Shown piece after piece: positions 15,136-22,806 of a stretch of DNA of 24,147 nucleotides. Positions within the stretch are counted from its first letter, which is position 1; every line of letters begins with the position of its first letter. The stretch lies in the NCBI GenBank assembly GCA_035640715.1, contig DASQVO010000306.1, positions 1-24,147 on the forward strand. Reading direction: 5' to 3'. Both the position numbers and the translations under genes were made by a program. Origin of the DNA: DASQVO01 sp035640715. GTDB taxonomy: Bacteria > Actinomycetota > Actinomycetes > Streptosporangiales > Streptosporangiaceae. The notes beneath the pieces are model-generated. The model did not search any database. It worked only from the letters and a program-made list of their open reading frames with translations, and had not been told where the DNA came from.

Positions 15136-15402
15136 CTACTGGGATCCCTCGGTGCAGATGCACACCGCGACTGCCTGACCAGTGATACCCAGCTGGTGCC
15201 GGCGCCGCCCGACGCCCGGGCCGGTCAGCGCGGCCCGGGCACCGGCGAAGGCCGCGGCGCCGGACGGGCCGGAGGCGAGGCCTGCCCCGGCAAGGCTGCT
15301 GATCGCCTCGCGGGCGTCGGCGTCGGTGACCGCGACGCCTTCCACCGTCCCGGCAGCTCAAGTCCCCGGGCTGCCCTGCAGCGCCAGCACGGCCGAGTCA
15401 GG
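15136..15402 (-). pseudogene. Decayed C-terminal remnant of a PLP-dependent lyase
   Basis: The minus strand encodes VAVTDADAREAISSLAGAGL followed by ASGPSGAAAFAG, closely resembling the C-terminal end of fold-type II PLP enzymes such as diaminopropionate ammonia-lyase. The frame ends with CICTEG, the usual family ending. Upstream in the same frame, PDSAVLAL also looks family-like, but a TGA (15358-15360) interrupts it and a TAA (15403-15405) lies just beyond. The rest of the gene is missing. This fills most of the 380-base gap between the epimerase and methyltransferase genes. The family assignment is an inference from motif style. Confidence 0.6.
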
Positions 15403-15486
15403 TTAAGTCCGTCAAGCGGACGGGCAGGTCTGCGTGCTCCCTGACATCGCCGGAATGCCGCGTGCCCCGGGGCCCGTTCTTCGTTC

Positions 15487-16167
15487 ATGGGTGACAACGT
15501 GGGTACCGGTCCGGGCGAGATCACCAATGACGGGTGCGCGGTTGAGTTCTACGCGCTGCTGCCTTCGTTCGGCGAGGCGGAGATCGTGCACTCCGCCGTC
15601 CCGGACGGCGCGTCAATCCTGGAACTGGGCTGCGGCACTGGCCGCATCCTGCGCCCGCTGGCCGGGCTAGGCCATCCGGTGCTCGGCGTGGACGATTCCC
15701 CAGCGATGCTCGCCCACATCCCGGATCTGCCGACCGTCTGCTCGACGATCGAGGCGCTGCGCCTTGACCGCACGTTCGGTGCGGTTCTGCTGGCCAGCAC
15801 CATGATCAACTCCGACCCTGCGCTGCGGGGCAAGTTCCTGGCCACCTGCCGGTGGCATCTCGGCCCCGGCGGCGTAGCTGTGTTCCAGCAGCAGGCACCG
15901 TCGTGGTTCGAGACAGTCGTCCAGGCCCCGCGGGTGAGAGACGACCCAGGCGGCATCCGGCGGATTATCCGCTTGGCCCGCTGGGAGCCGCCGCGCATGT
16001 TCGTCGAGGTCGAATACCGGGTCGAGGACCGGGTGTGGACACATTCGTGGGGCGCCTACCAGATCAGCGAGCGGGAACTCGCAGACGACCTCGGCTCGGC
16101 CGGTCTGCGGTTCAGCCGGTGGCTCACTGACGATCATGCCTGGTTCACCGCCGGCCCTGCCTCCTGA
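15487..16167 (+). CDS. Class I SAM-dependent methyltransferase
   Basis: The 226-residue protein has the Rossmann SAM-binding motif I ILELGCGTGR (44-53), the acidic loop VLGVDDSPAML (65-75) and a later LGPGGVAVFQQ block. The methyl acceptor cannot be predicted. ATG 15487 and GTG 15502 are both possible starts; neither has a strong ribosome binding site. Its last 34 bases overlap, tail to tail, the MocA-like gene on the minus strand. Confidence 0.85.
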   Translation: MGDNVGTGPGEITNDGCAVEFYALLPSFGEAEIVHSAVPDGASILELGCGTGRILRPLAGLGHPVLGVDDSPAMLAHIPDLPTVCSTIEALRLDRTFGAVLLASTMINSDPALRGKFLATCRWHLGPGGVAVFQQQAPSWFETVVQAPRVRDDPGGIRRIIRLARWEPPRMFVEVEYRVEDRVWTHSWGAYQISERELADDLGSAGLRFSRWLTDDHAWFTAGPAS

Positions 16168-16802
16168 CCGATGATCCGGGCTAGGTCTTCGGGCGTGTCG
16201 ATGTCGTCGGGGCGGCCGGTGCCGCCGCATTCGACGAGCGTGACCAGTTCCGGGTGGGCCCGGAGGAACGGGCGGGCTCCGGCGTCGCCTTCCGCCATGG
16301 CCAGGACCTCGTCCCAGTGCTCACGGGCAATCAGGACGGGGTTACGAGGCCGACCGCCGTAGCAGGCGACCGCGATGGTCGTCGTCCCATCAGCCCTGCT
16401 AGCCTCGCTGGCCCCATCTGCCTCATCTGCCCCATCTGCGTCGCCGACGTAGGCGGCGATGAGACGGCGGACTGACTCCGCGCCGACCAAGGGCTGGTCG
16501 GCCAAGGCGATGACGGCGGCGGCGCAGCCGGGCGGCGGCAGGGACCGCAGGGCGGCGAGGCCCGCAGCCAGCGACGAACCCATGCCCGTGCGCCAGTCCG
16601 GGTTGTGGACGGCGAGCGCTCCCGGCGGCTCGACCGGCGCGGCACCGGTGACAACGACGATGGGATCCGCTCCCCCGCTGCGCAGCATCGCCACGCCACG
16701 GTCGGCGAGCCGCTGGCCGCCGATCTCCACCAGCGCCTTCGGCCGGCCCAGGCGGCTGCCCTCGCCTGCGGCCAGCAGGATCCCGGCGACGCGCGGATGC
16801 AC
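16134..16802 (-). CDS. MocA/MobA-like nucleotidyltransferase
   Basis: The 222-residue protein shows the nucleotidyltransferase signature GILLAAGEGSRLGRPKALVE at its N-terminus, the metal-site-type block ALADQPLVG, and GRPRNPVLI. This pattern suits molybdenum-cofactor cytidylyl- or guanylyltransferases. Pairing with an XdhC gene in the same operon supports the MocA-type (MCD-forming) role, by inference. GTG 16802 is used here; TTG 16808 would overlap the ASCH stop as TTGA and is equally possible. An acidic Ala/Asp/Glu insert of about 17 residues (DNA about 16391-16445, built on repeated CATCTGCC) interrupts the domain. Confidence 0.82.
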   Translation of the reverse strand: MHPRVAGILLAAGEGSRLGRPKALVEIGGQRLADRGVAMLRSGGADPIVVVTGAAPVEPPGALAVHNPDWRTGMGSSLAAGLAALRSLPPPGCAAAVIALADQPLVGAESVRRLIAAYVGDADGADEADGASEASRADGTTTIAVACYGGRPRNPVLIAREHWDEVLAMAEGDAGARPFLRAHPELVTLVECGGTGRPDDIDTPEDLARIIGQEAGPAVNQA

Positions 16803-16804
16803 GG

Positions 16805-17302
16805 TCAAAGGCTACCGGCGGCCTGGTGATGATCGGCATCGGGACGAGCCTGGCCATCAGCGGCCGCAAGGACTGACGATTCTTCGGCGGTGTGCACCAG
16901 CCGGAAGCGCTGGGCCAGCACCAGGGTGTCATCGTTCACAGTGAAACCGGGGTCGCCCAGTTCCGCGCGCACCTCCGCGCTGTGCCAGAACCTTTCGTGA
17001 CCGGCCCGCCACTGCGCCACCGACTCATTACCCTCACCCTCATCGAGGACGTGCTGCAGATCCACATCAGCGAGCCGGACTACCCGCACCTCAGTCGTCT
17101 CGATCGCCGCGACTCGCCGATCCCCTGAGTCCACCACAGCCGACAGTTGGCCGACCATTGGCAGCGGCTCGTTCTCACGCTCGTATGCGAGCACCAAGCT
17201 GGAGGTCGAGGTCTTCGCGCCGGACAGGATTGCGGCCACCAGCTGATCCCGCAGCGGGCCAGGGAACGCGAACTCCGCCCGAGGAAGATCGTCGAGATTC
17301 AT
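16805..17302 (-). CDS. ASCH-domain protein
   Basis: The 165-residue protein matches the ASCH fold of the type with LRDQLVAAILSGAKTSTSSL (residues 17-36), AIETTEVRVV (66-75) and EGEGNESVAQWRAGHERFW (88-106). ASCH proteins have PUA-like RNA-binding folds; some members cleave RNA or deacylate modified nucleosides. Which applies here is unknown. It lies 36 bases after the xdhC-like stop and abuts the MocA-like gene, so all three are probably co-transcribed. ATG 17302 fits the family N-terminus. Confidence 0.85.
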   Translation of the reverse strand: MNLDDLPRAEFAFPGPLRDQLVAAILSGAKTSTSSLVLAYERENEPLPMVGQLSAVVDSGDRRVAAIETTEVRVVRLADVDLQHVLDEGEGNESVAQWRAGHERFWHSAEVRAELGDPGFTVNDDTLVLAQRFRLVHTAEESSVLAAADGQARPDADHHQAAGSL

Positions 17303-17338
17303 GCCGTCGAGGGTACAGATGAGTGGACGCGCACCGTC

Positions 17339-18454
17339 TCAGTCGGCGGGAGCCGTGCCGTGGATGCGGCCCTCGGTCGTGGTGAGCGGGCGGCCGGAAC
17401 CACCCCAGCGGAGCTGGATCAGCTCGGCCGCGATCGAGACGGCCGTCTCCTCCGGGGTCCGCGCGCCCAGGTCGAGGCCGATTGGCGACCGGAGCCGGGC
17501 CAGTTCGGCGTCGGTCAGCCCGGCCTCGCGGAGCCGGCTGAGCCGGTCCTCGTGGGTCCGGCGGCTGCCCATGGCGCCGATGTAGCCCGCCGGGGTGCGC
17601 AGCGCCACCTCCAGCAGTGGCACGTCGAACTTGGGATCATGGGTGAGCACGCAGATGACCGTGCGCTCGTCGACGGTCGCACTCTCCAGGTACCGGTGCG
17701 GCCACTCCACGAGCACTTCGTCCGCCTCACGGAACCGGGCGGGTGTCGCGAAGACACCACGAGCGTCGCACACGGTAACGCGGTAGCCGAGGAATTTCCC
17801 GATCCGCGCGACCGCGGCCGCGAAGTCGATCGCCCCGAACACCAGCATTCGCGGCGGCGGCGCGAACGAGTTCACGAAGACGGCCAGTTCGTCGCCGCGC
17901 CGTTCGCCCAGCGCGCCGTAGCGGCGCACGCCGGTCTGGCCCTGGGCGAGCATGCCGCGGGCATCGTCATCGACGGCGGCATCCAGCCGGTCCCCCGCGC
18001 CGAGAGTCCCCGCAGCCGCGCCGTCCGCGTAAATGACCCGGCGCGCCCCGATCTGGCCGGGGCCCGCGATCACGGTGGCGACCGCCATGGGTTCTTCCCG
18101 CTGCACGGCAGCGGCGAGGTCGCCCAACTCGGGAAACAGCTTCTTGCTGACCGGCTCGACGAAGATGTCCAGGATGCCGCCGCAGGTCAGGCCGACGGCG
18201 AACGCGTCGTCGTCGCTGACGCCGTAAGTCTGGAGCACGGCCTGGCCCTGTTCCACGACCTCGCCGCACAGTTCGTAGACGGCGCCCTCGACGCAGCCGC
18301 CGGACACGCTGCCCACGACCTCGCCGTCCGGCGAGACGGCCAGCGCAGCCCCGGGCTCGCGGGGCGCGCTGCGGAAGGTGCGGACGACGGTCGCCAGCCC
18401 GAACGTCTCGCCGGCTTCCCACCACTTCATGATGTCGTTCAGGACGTCACGCAC
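17339..18454 (-). CDS. XdhC/CoxI-family protein
   Basis: The 371-residue protein has the N-terminal XdhC_CoxI domain (WWEAGETFGLATVV, then the invariant-style SVSGGCVEGAVYE and GLTCGG) and the C-terminal Rossmann domain (MLVFGAIDFAAAVARIG, VTVCDAR, then YIGAMGSRRTHEDRL). Family members bind sulfurated molybdenum cofactor and deliver it to xanthine dehydrogenase/CO dehydrogenase-type hydroxylases. The GTG at 18454 follows GAGGTGATCC, a good ribosome binding site, and the conserved domain begins there. It is the first gene of the operon with ASCH and MocA-like genes. No target Mo-enzyme is in the window. Confidence 0.9.
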   Translation of the reverse strand: MRDVLNDIMKWWEAGETFGLATVVRTFRSAPREPGAALAVSPDGEVVGSVSGGCVEGAVYELCGEVVEQGQAVLQTYGVSDDDAFAVGLTCGGILDIFVEPVSKKLFPELGDLAAAVQREEPMAVATVIAGPGQIGARRVIYADGAAAGTLGAGDRLDAAVDDDARGMLAQGQTGVRRYGALGERRGDELAVFVNSFAPPPRMLVFGAIDFAAAVARIGKFLGYRVTVCDARGVFATPARFREADEVLVEWPHRYLESATVDERTVICVLTHDPKFDVPLLEVALRTPAGYIGAMGSRRTHEDRLSRLREAGLTDAELARLRSPIGLDLGARTPEETAVSIAAELIQLRWGGSGRPLTTTEGRIHGTAPAD

Positions 18455-18599
18455 TGGATCACCTCGGCTTGTCACGCACCGGCCGCGCTGCCGCCGTGGG
18501 GGGCGCATTACACGGCAGGACTCTCTCACACGCTACGCGCGCCGCCCGGGTTCTTGCCACGCCCGGCCGCAGGGATCCCGTGGCCTGAGGGGCAGCCGG

Positions 18600-19475
18600 C
18601 TATTCGACGATCTTGGAAATCGGGATCTCCAGGATGTCCTGGGCGCCGGCTGCCTTCAGCGCCGGGATGAGCGTGTTGACGCCCCGCTTCGGCACCACGG
18701 TCTCGACGGCGTTCATGTCGCCGCGCGCGAGCGTGGTGATCGTGGGCGACGACAGCGCGGGCAGCATCTCGGTCACCGCCGCGAGCTTGTCGCCGGGCAC
18801 GTTCAGCTTGAGCAGCACGTTGCCGCGGGCCTGGATCGCTCCGCGGAGCAGCAGCGCGATGTCCTCCATGGCGGCGCGCTTGGCCGCATCGGCGTGCGCG
18901 GCGGAACTGGCCACCAGCTCGGTATAGCTGGTCAGCAGCGTGTCGAGAATGCGCAGGCCGTTCTTGCGCAGGGAGGAGCCGGTCTCGGTGAGGTCCACGA
19001 TCGCGTCCACGATGTCGGGCACCTTGGCCTCGGTGGCGCCGTAGGACGGGATCACCACGGCCTTCACCCCGCGCGCATCAAGGAACCGCTTGGTCAGTGA
19101 CGGGAACTCGGTCGAGATCCGTACCCCCTCCGGCAGGTCGGCGGCGGTCTCCGCCGGCGAGTTCTCCGGCACAGCGAGCACCACCCGCACCGGCCGCGAG
19201 GTCGCCTTGGAGTACTGCAGTTCGCCGAGCGAGGTGACCTCCGCCTGGGTCTCCTCGATCCAGTCGCGTCCGGTGATGCCCAGGTCGAACAGGCCGCGCT
19301 CGATATAGGACGGGATCTCCTGCGGGCGCAGGAACCGGACCCGGTCGATTCGCGGATCGTCGATCGAGGCGTGGTAGTCGCGGTCGGAGGAGCGCCGGAC
19401 CGTAAGGTCGGCGGCGTCGAACAGCTCGAGGGTGGCCCGCTCGAGTGAGCCCTTGGGCAGGACGAGAGAGAGCAA
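18600..19475 (-). CDS. hisG: ATP phosphoribosyltransferase (long form)
   Basis: HisG catalyses the first, feedback-inhibited step of histidine synthesis, joining ATP and PRPP. The 291 residues fit the long form with its C-terminal histidine-sensing domain. Visible are LSLVLPKGSLE at the start, the FDLGITGRDWIEE block, the PRPP-binding stretch DAIVDLTETGSSLRKNGL, and the regulatory domain from about residue 215. The start is TTG 19475, 7 bases after AAAGG. It lies 121 bases downstream of ribH. The hisE gene that usually precedes it in actinobacteria is not there. Confidence 0.94.
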   Translation of the reverse strand: MLSLVLPKGSLERATLELFDAADLTVRRSSDRDYHASIDDPRIDRVRFLRPQEIPSYIERGLFDLGITGRDWIEETQAEVTSLGELQYSKATSRPVRVVLAVPENSPAETAADLPEGVRISTEFPSLTKRFLDARGVKAVVIPSYGATEAKVPDIVDAIVDLTETGSSLRKNGLRILDTLLTSYTELVASSAAHADAAKRAAMEDIALLLRGAIQARGNVLLKLNVPGDKLAAVTEMLPALSSPTITTLARGDMNAVETVVPKRGVNTLIPALKAAGAQDILEIPISKIVE

Positions 19476-19596
19476 GGCAAGACCTTTCGATGGAAAGTTG
19501 CTCGCGCAGAGAGGTTACCTGCGGTGCGGAGCTCCGGCCGGCCGTGGGCTACGGATAGGCGATCGTACCGGCCAGCGAGCCCGGGGTAGCACATCC

Positions 19597-20139
19597 TCAA
19601 TGTCGTGATGTGCCGCGCGCCACGGCGTTCGGCCGCTGACCGTAGGTGGGCCGTCCATCCGGGCCGGCGCAGCGGATGGAACGCAGCAGGAGCGCGGCAT
19701 CCAGCGCTGCCACGACCGCCTCCCATCCCTTGTCCTCGCTGCTGCCCGGCAGCCCGCACCTGTCACGGGCGTCCTCGATGGAGTCACAGGTCAGGACGCC
19801 GTTGCCTACAGGAGTACCCGAGTCAAGAGCCACGCGGGTCAGCCCGGCGGTCACGGAGTCGCAGACATACTCAAAATGCAGGGTGCCGCCGCGGATCACC
19901 GCGCCCACGCAGACCACCGCGTCGTAATGGCGTGTCAGCTCGGCGGCCACCACCGGAAGCTCGACCGCCCCGGCGACGCGGACGACGAGGGGATCCTCGA
20001 TTCCGCAGGCCATCGCGGCATCCGCGGCACGCTCCACGAGAGTGCCGGTCACCTCGGGGTGCCACCGGGTGCCGACGATCGCGATGGTCAGATCCCTGGC
20101 GTCCACGGTGTCAAGCACCGGGCGCCCTTCACCGCTCAT
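19597..20139 (-). CDS. ribH: 6,7-dimethyl-8-ribityllumazine synthase
   Basis: Lumazine synthase condenses the pyrimidine made by RibA/RibD with dihydroxybutanone phosphate from RibB. It shows VAGAVELPVVA, the signature VCVGAVIRGGTLHFEYV with the catalytic His, and PVGNGVLTCDSIEDA. The 180 residues include a C-terminal extension of about 25 residues beyond the family norm. ATG 20139 follows AGGAGAGG, which fixes the start over a longer upstream frame. It is the third rib gene of the operon, 70 bases after ribBA, with a GC-rich hairpin between. Confidence 0.93.
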   Translation of the reverse strand: MSGEGRPVLDTVDARDLTIAIVGTRWHPEVTGTLVERAADAAMACGIEDPLVVRVAGAVELPVVAAELTRHYDAVVCVGAVIRGGTLHFEYVCDSVTAGLTRVALDSGTPVGNGVLTCDSIEDARDRCGLPGSSEDKGWEAVVAALDAALLLRSIRCAGPDGRPTYGQRPNAVARGTSRH

Positions 20140-20161
20140 ATGACCTCTCCTGCTTACTTCC

Positions 20162-20181
20162 GGGGCGCCTTGAGGCGCCCC
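20162..20181 (-). promoter_or_regulatory. Intercistronic hairpin between ribBA and ribH
   Basis: A perfect 8-bp GC stem (GGGGCGCC/GGCGCCCC) with a TCAA loop on the transcribed strand lies in the 70-base gap, ending about 15 bases before the AGGAGAGG of ribH. It could tune downstream expression or protect an RNA end. No T tract follows, so it is not a classical terminator. Confidence 0.55.
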
Positions 20182-20209
20182 TGCAACTCGCTCATGCTGT
20201 GTTTCCCGC

Positions 20210-21511
20210 TCATGCCGATTCCTGCACGGGGCCGGCGGGTGGCACCACGACTCCGTTCGGCTGCGGAAGATTCTCAATCTTATGGCCGAGCCGGTCCCGT
20301 TTTGCGGCGAGGTAGCGGAGGTTGTGCGCCGTGACCGGCACGGGCAGCGGGACCCGCGCCACGTCCACGCCGTACCGCGACAGCCCCTCGACCTTGGCCG
20401 GGTTGTTCGTCAGCAGCCGGACCGAACGCACGCCGAGGTCGGCCAGGATCTGCGCGCCGGTGGAGTAGTCGCGGGCGTCGACGGGCAGGCCGAGCTCGAG
20501 GTTGGCGTCCACCGTGTCGGAGCCGTTGTCCTGCAGCTCGTAGGCGCGCAGCTTGCTGATCAGGCCGATGCCGCGGCCCTCGTGCCCCCGCAGGTACAGC
20601 ACCACGCCGCGGCCCTCCGCCGCGATCAGCGACATCGCGGCCTCCAGCTGGGCGCCGCAGTCGCAGCGCAGGGAGTGGAAGACGTCGCCGGTCAGGCATT
20701 CGGAGTGCACGCGGGCCAGCACCTCGTCGCCGTCGCCCAGGTCGCCGAGCACGAGAGCCATGTGCTCCGTGCCGTCCACGGCGTTCACGTAGCCGAACGC
20801 CTGCCATTCGCCGTAGGCGTTCGGCAGCCGCGTCCGGGCCACCTGGGTGACCATGGTCTCGGTATGGCGCCGGTAGTCGATGAGCTGCTCGATGGAGATG
20901 AGCGTGAGACCGTGCTCGTCGGCGAACTCGCGGAGCCGGGGCAGCCGGGCCATCGTCCCGTCGTCGTTGACGACCTCGGCGACAACTCCCGCGGGCGGCA
21001 GGCCCGCCAGCCTGGCAAGGTCAACCGCTGCCTCGGTGTGGCCGCGTCGCCGCAGGACGCCGCCGTCGGCGTAGCGGAGCGGGAAGAGGTGGCCGGGACG
21101 GACGAAGTCGCCGGCATTTGACGATGGATCGGCGAGGAGCTGGATGGTCCTGGCCCGGTCGGCGGCGGAGATCCCGGTTGAAATCCCCGCGCGCGCGTCG
21201 ACGCTGACCGTGAAGGCGGTCCCCATGTGCTCCTGATTGTCGCTGGTCATCTGCGGCAGCTGAAGCCGGTCGAGATCCTCGCCGAGCATCGGCACGCAGA
21301 TCAGGCCCCGGGCATGGCGGATGGTGAAGGCGAGCAGCTCGGGCGTGGCCATGCTGGCCGCGAACACGAGGTCACCCTCGTTCTCCCGGTCCGCGGCGTC
21401 CACGACCACAACGGGGCGCCCGGCCGCGATGTCGGCGACGGCCTGCCCGACATCATCCAGGTTGACCTCCGCGCCGTCCTGCTCGCGGGGATGAACAGCG
21501 CGACCGATCAC
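20210..21511 (-). CDS. ribBA: Bifunctional 3,4-dihydroxy-2-butanone-4-phosphate synthase / GTP cyclohydrolase II
   Basis: The N-terminal RibB domain (to about 205) makes the four-carbon unit from ribulose 5-phosphate. It shows DRENEGDLVFAA, GTAFTVSVDA and RPGHLFPLR. The C-terminal RibA domain opens GTP. It shows the zinc site HSECLTGDVFHSLRCDCGAQ with its three cysteines, and YLRGHEGRGIGL. With start GTG 21511 (AGGAAAAGC just upstream) the protein is 433 residues. GTG 21565, which overlaps the ribE stop as GTGA and adds 18 basic residues, is a real alternative. Both domains appear intact. It lies between ribE and ribH. Confidence 0.94.
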   Translation of the reverse strand: MIGRAVHPREQDGAEVNLDDVGQAVADIAAGRPVVVVDAADRENEGDLVFAASMATPELLAFTIRHARGLICVPMLGEDLDRLQLPQMTSDNQEHMGTAFTVSVDARAGISTGISAADRARTIQLLADPSSNAGDFVRPGHLFPLRYADGGVLRRRGHTEAAVDLARLAGLPPAGVVAEVVNDDGTMARLPRLREFADEHGLTLISIEQLIDYRRHTETMVTQVARTRLPNAYGEWQAFGYVNAVDGTEHMALVLGDLGDGDEVLARVHSECLTGDVFHSLRCDCGAQLEAAMSLIAAEGRGVVLYLRGHEGRGIGLISKLRAYELQDNGSDTVDANLELGLPVDARDYSTGAQILADLGVRSVRLLTNNPAKVEGLSRYGVDVARVPLPVPVTAHNLRYLAAKRDRLGHKIENLPQPNGVVVPPAGPVQESA

Positions 21512-21561
21512 GCTTTTCCTGCCTTTCCTGAGTGTCTGGCTCCGGACGCGCAAACGGGCGT

Positions 21562-22185
21562 TCACTGGCGCACCGCCCCGCCGAGCAGCTTCTCCACGTA
21601 TTTGGCGATCACGTCAACTTCCAGGTTGACCGTCTCCCCCGGTTGCTTGGCGCCGAGCGTGGTGCGCTTGAGCGTCTCCGGTATGAGGCTCACTTCGAAC
21701 CATGAAGCACTGCGCCCGTCTCCGGCGTCGTCGCCGACCGCACTGACGGTCAGGCTGATGCCGTCGACGGCGACGGACCCCTTCTCCACTACGTAGCGGG
21801 CCAGCCCGGGCGGCAGCGCGATGCGGACGACATCCCAGCGCTCGCCCGGCGCACGCGAGACGATGGTCCCCGTCCCGTCAACATGACCCTGGACGAGATG
21901 GCCGCCGAGACGGTCGGAGAGGCGGACGGGCCGTTCCAGGTTGACCAGTGCCCCGGGCACCAGCGCGCCGAGGCTGGAGCGATCCAGCGTCTCGCGCATC
22001 ACGTCGGCGGTGAACGTGCCGTCCGAGGAACCGGTGACGGTAAGGCACACGCCGTTGACCGCGATGGAGTCGCCGTGCGATACGCCCTCGGTCACCTGCG
22101 GGCCCCGCACGGTGAGCCGCGCCGCGTCAGCCAGGTCGTCTATCGCGACGACCTCGCCGAGCTCTTCCACGATCCCGGTGAACAT
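21562..22185 (-). CDS. ribE: Riboflavin synthase, alpha subunit
   Basis: The enzyme dismutates two lumazine molecules to riboflavin. The 207 residues contain the two lumazine-binding repeats. Repeat one starts MFTGIVEELG and has SIAVNGVCLTVT. Repeat two contains GGHLVQGHVDGTG and SVAVDGISLTVS. ATG 22185 is preceded by GAGGAGGAAG, and the family N-terminus MFTGI begins there, so an in-frame ATG at 22257 is rejected. It is the first gene after the FMN riboswitch, so its expression should fall when FMN is plentiful. Confidence 0.95.
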   Translation of the reverse strand: MFTGIVEELGEVVAIDDLADAARLTVRGPQVTEGVSHGDSIAVNGVCLTVTGSSDGTFTADVMRETLDRSSLGALVPGALVNLERPVRLSDRLGGHLVQGHVDGTGTIVSRAPGERWDVVRIALPPGLARYVVEKGSVAVDGISLTVSAVGDDAGDGRSASWFEVSLIPETLKRTTLGAKQPGETVNLEVDVIAKYVEKLLGGAVRQ

Positions 22186-22201
22186 CCGCGCTTCCTCCTC
22201 G

Positions 22202-22220
22202 GGAGCCGAACTCTGGCTCC
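22202..22220 (-). promoter_or_regulatory. Small hairpin next to the ribE ribosome binding site
   Basis: A 6-bp stem GGAGCC/GGCTCC with a 7-base loop ends just before the GAGGAGGAAG of ribE. It could influence ribosome access as part of the riboswitch output. The effect is inferred only. Confidence 0.35.
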
Positions 22221-22253
22221 GGGGGCGCGGGCGGCAAGGCGCATGCGCGTCGG

Positions 22254-22279
22254 CCATGGCGGGCCTTCGCCCGCCATGG
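22254..22279 (-). promoter_or_regulatory. Riboswitch expression-platform hairpin
   Basis: A perfect 11-bp stem with arms starting CCATGGCGGGC and a GAAG loop on the transcribed strand directly abuts the 3' end of the FMN aptamer P1 helix. It sits about 70 bases before the ribE start and is not followed by T residues. It may act as a Rho-linked or translational control element; the mechanism is inferred. Confidence 0.6.
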
Positions 22280-22410
22280 GCGTGCTGCCTCCCATCCGGA
22301 CTTTAACCGTCGGTCCCGGAATTCCACCGAGTCAACCATTGATCACGCTGGATCTCTGGGTCGCGGACTGTCACCGCCGGTTCGGAGTTTCACCGACCCC
22401 GGAGCACGCT
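22280..22410 (-). ncRNA. FMN riboswitch (RFN element)
   Basis: On the minus strand, conserved RFN blocks appear in order: GGGGTCGGTGAAACTCCGAA, CCGGCGGTGACAGTCCGCGA, then CCGGGACCGACGGTTAAAGT and CCGGATGGGAGG. The closing helix P1 pairs 22403-22409 with 22280-22286 (GCGTGCT/AGCACGC). The element binds FMN in known cases and represses riboflavin genes. It lies directly upstream of ribE-ribBA-ribH. No clear promoter could be assigned upstream. Confidence 0.95.
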
Positions 22411-22630
22411 CTTCTGGGTTAACAGTCTGCCACAGGAGATATTCCGCCGCGATTGCGTCATGCGTCACATCGCCGCCCAGCGGAAGACCACAGGCCGGCC
22501 GGGTCGGTGCTGATCAGCTGTGGTTCTGGTCCGGTGACGAGGACGCGCCCACGGTCTCGGCTCCGCCGATCCCACTACGCCGGCACAAGGCCCATCTGCG
22601 CCTGCGGCGGCGAGCAGCAGGCGTGCGGCA

Positions 22631-22756
22631 TCAGCCGGCCAGGCGGGTGATCTGGCGCATCTTGTTGGTCGCGTCCAGGGCAGCGACCTTGTAGGACTCC
22701 GCCAGCGTGAGGTAGTTGAAGGCAGCGTCGACCAGGTAGTAGATCGTTACGCGGGA
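22631..22756 (-). pseudogene. C-terminal fragment of an unidentified protein
   Basis: About 41 codons ending at TGA 22633-22631 read VDAAFNYLTLAESYKVAALD and TNKMRQITRLAG, an amphipathic and protein-like composition. There is no start or upstream part: its N-terminal side stops at the transposon-end hairpin. I do not recognise the parent family. Confidence 0.45.
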
Positions 22757-22760
22757 CGCC

Positions 22761-22793
22761 GGATTCCTCCCCGGCATAAAGGCCGGGGCATCC
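22761..22793 (-). mobile_element. IS200/IS605 (TnpB-type) end hairpin remnant
   Basis: On the minus strand the sequence is GGATGCCCCGGCC, a short loop, then GCCGGGGAGGAATCC. This matches the style of the 3' end/omega-RNA stem that follows tnpB in actinobacterial IS605-type elements. The stem is CCCCGGC/GCCGGGG (22769-22775 with 22782-22788), flanked by GGAT/ATCC. No tnpB or tnpA lies next to it, so this is a solo end or relic. The family match is from memory of such ends. Confidence 0.55.
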
Positions 22794-22806
22794 TCCGGAG
22801 GTTTCG

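Noticed and set aside
17147..18670. 507-codon plus-strand frame opposite xdhC
   Set aside because: It shows no family motifs and is antisense to a well-supported XdhC gene.
22257..22257. ATG 22257 as the ribE start
   Set aside because: It has no ribosome binding site, lies in the stem of an 11-bp hairpin, and the family N-terminus begins at 22185 behind a strong site.
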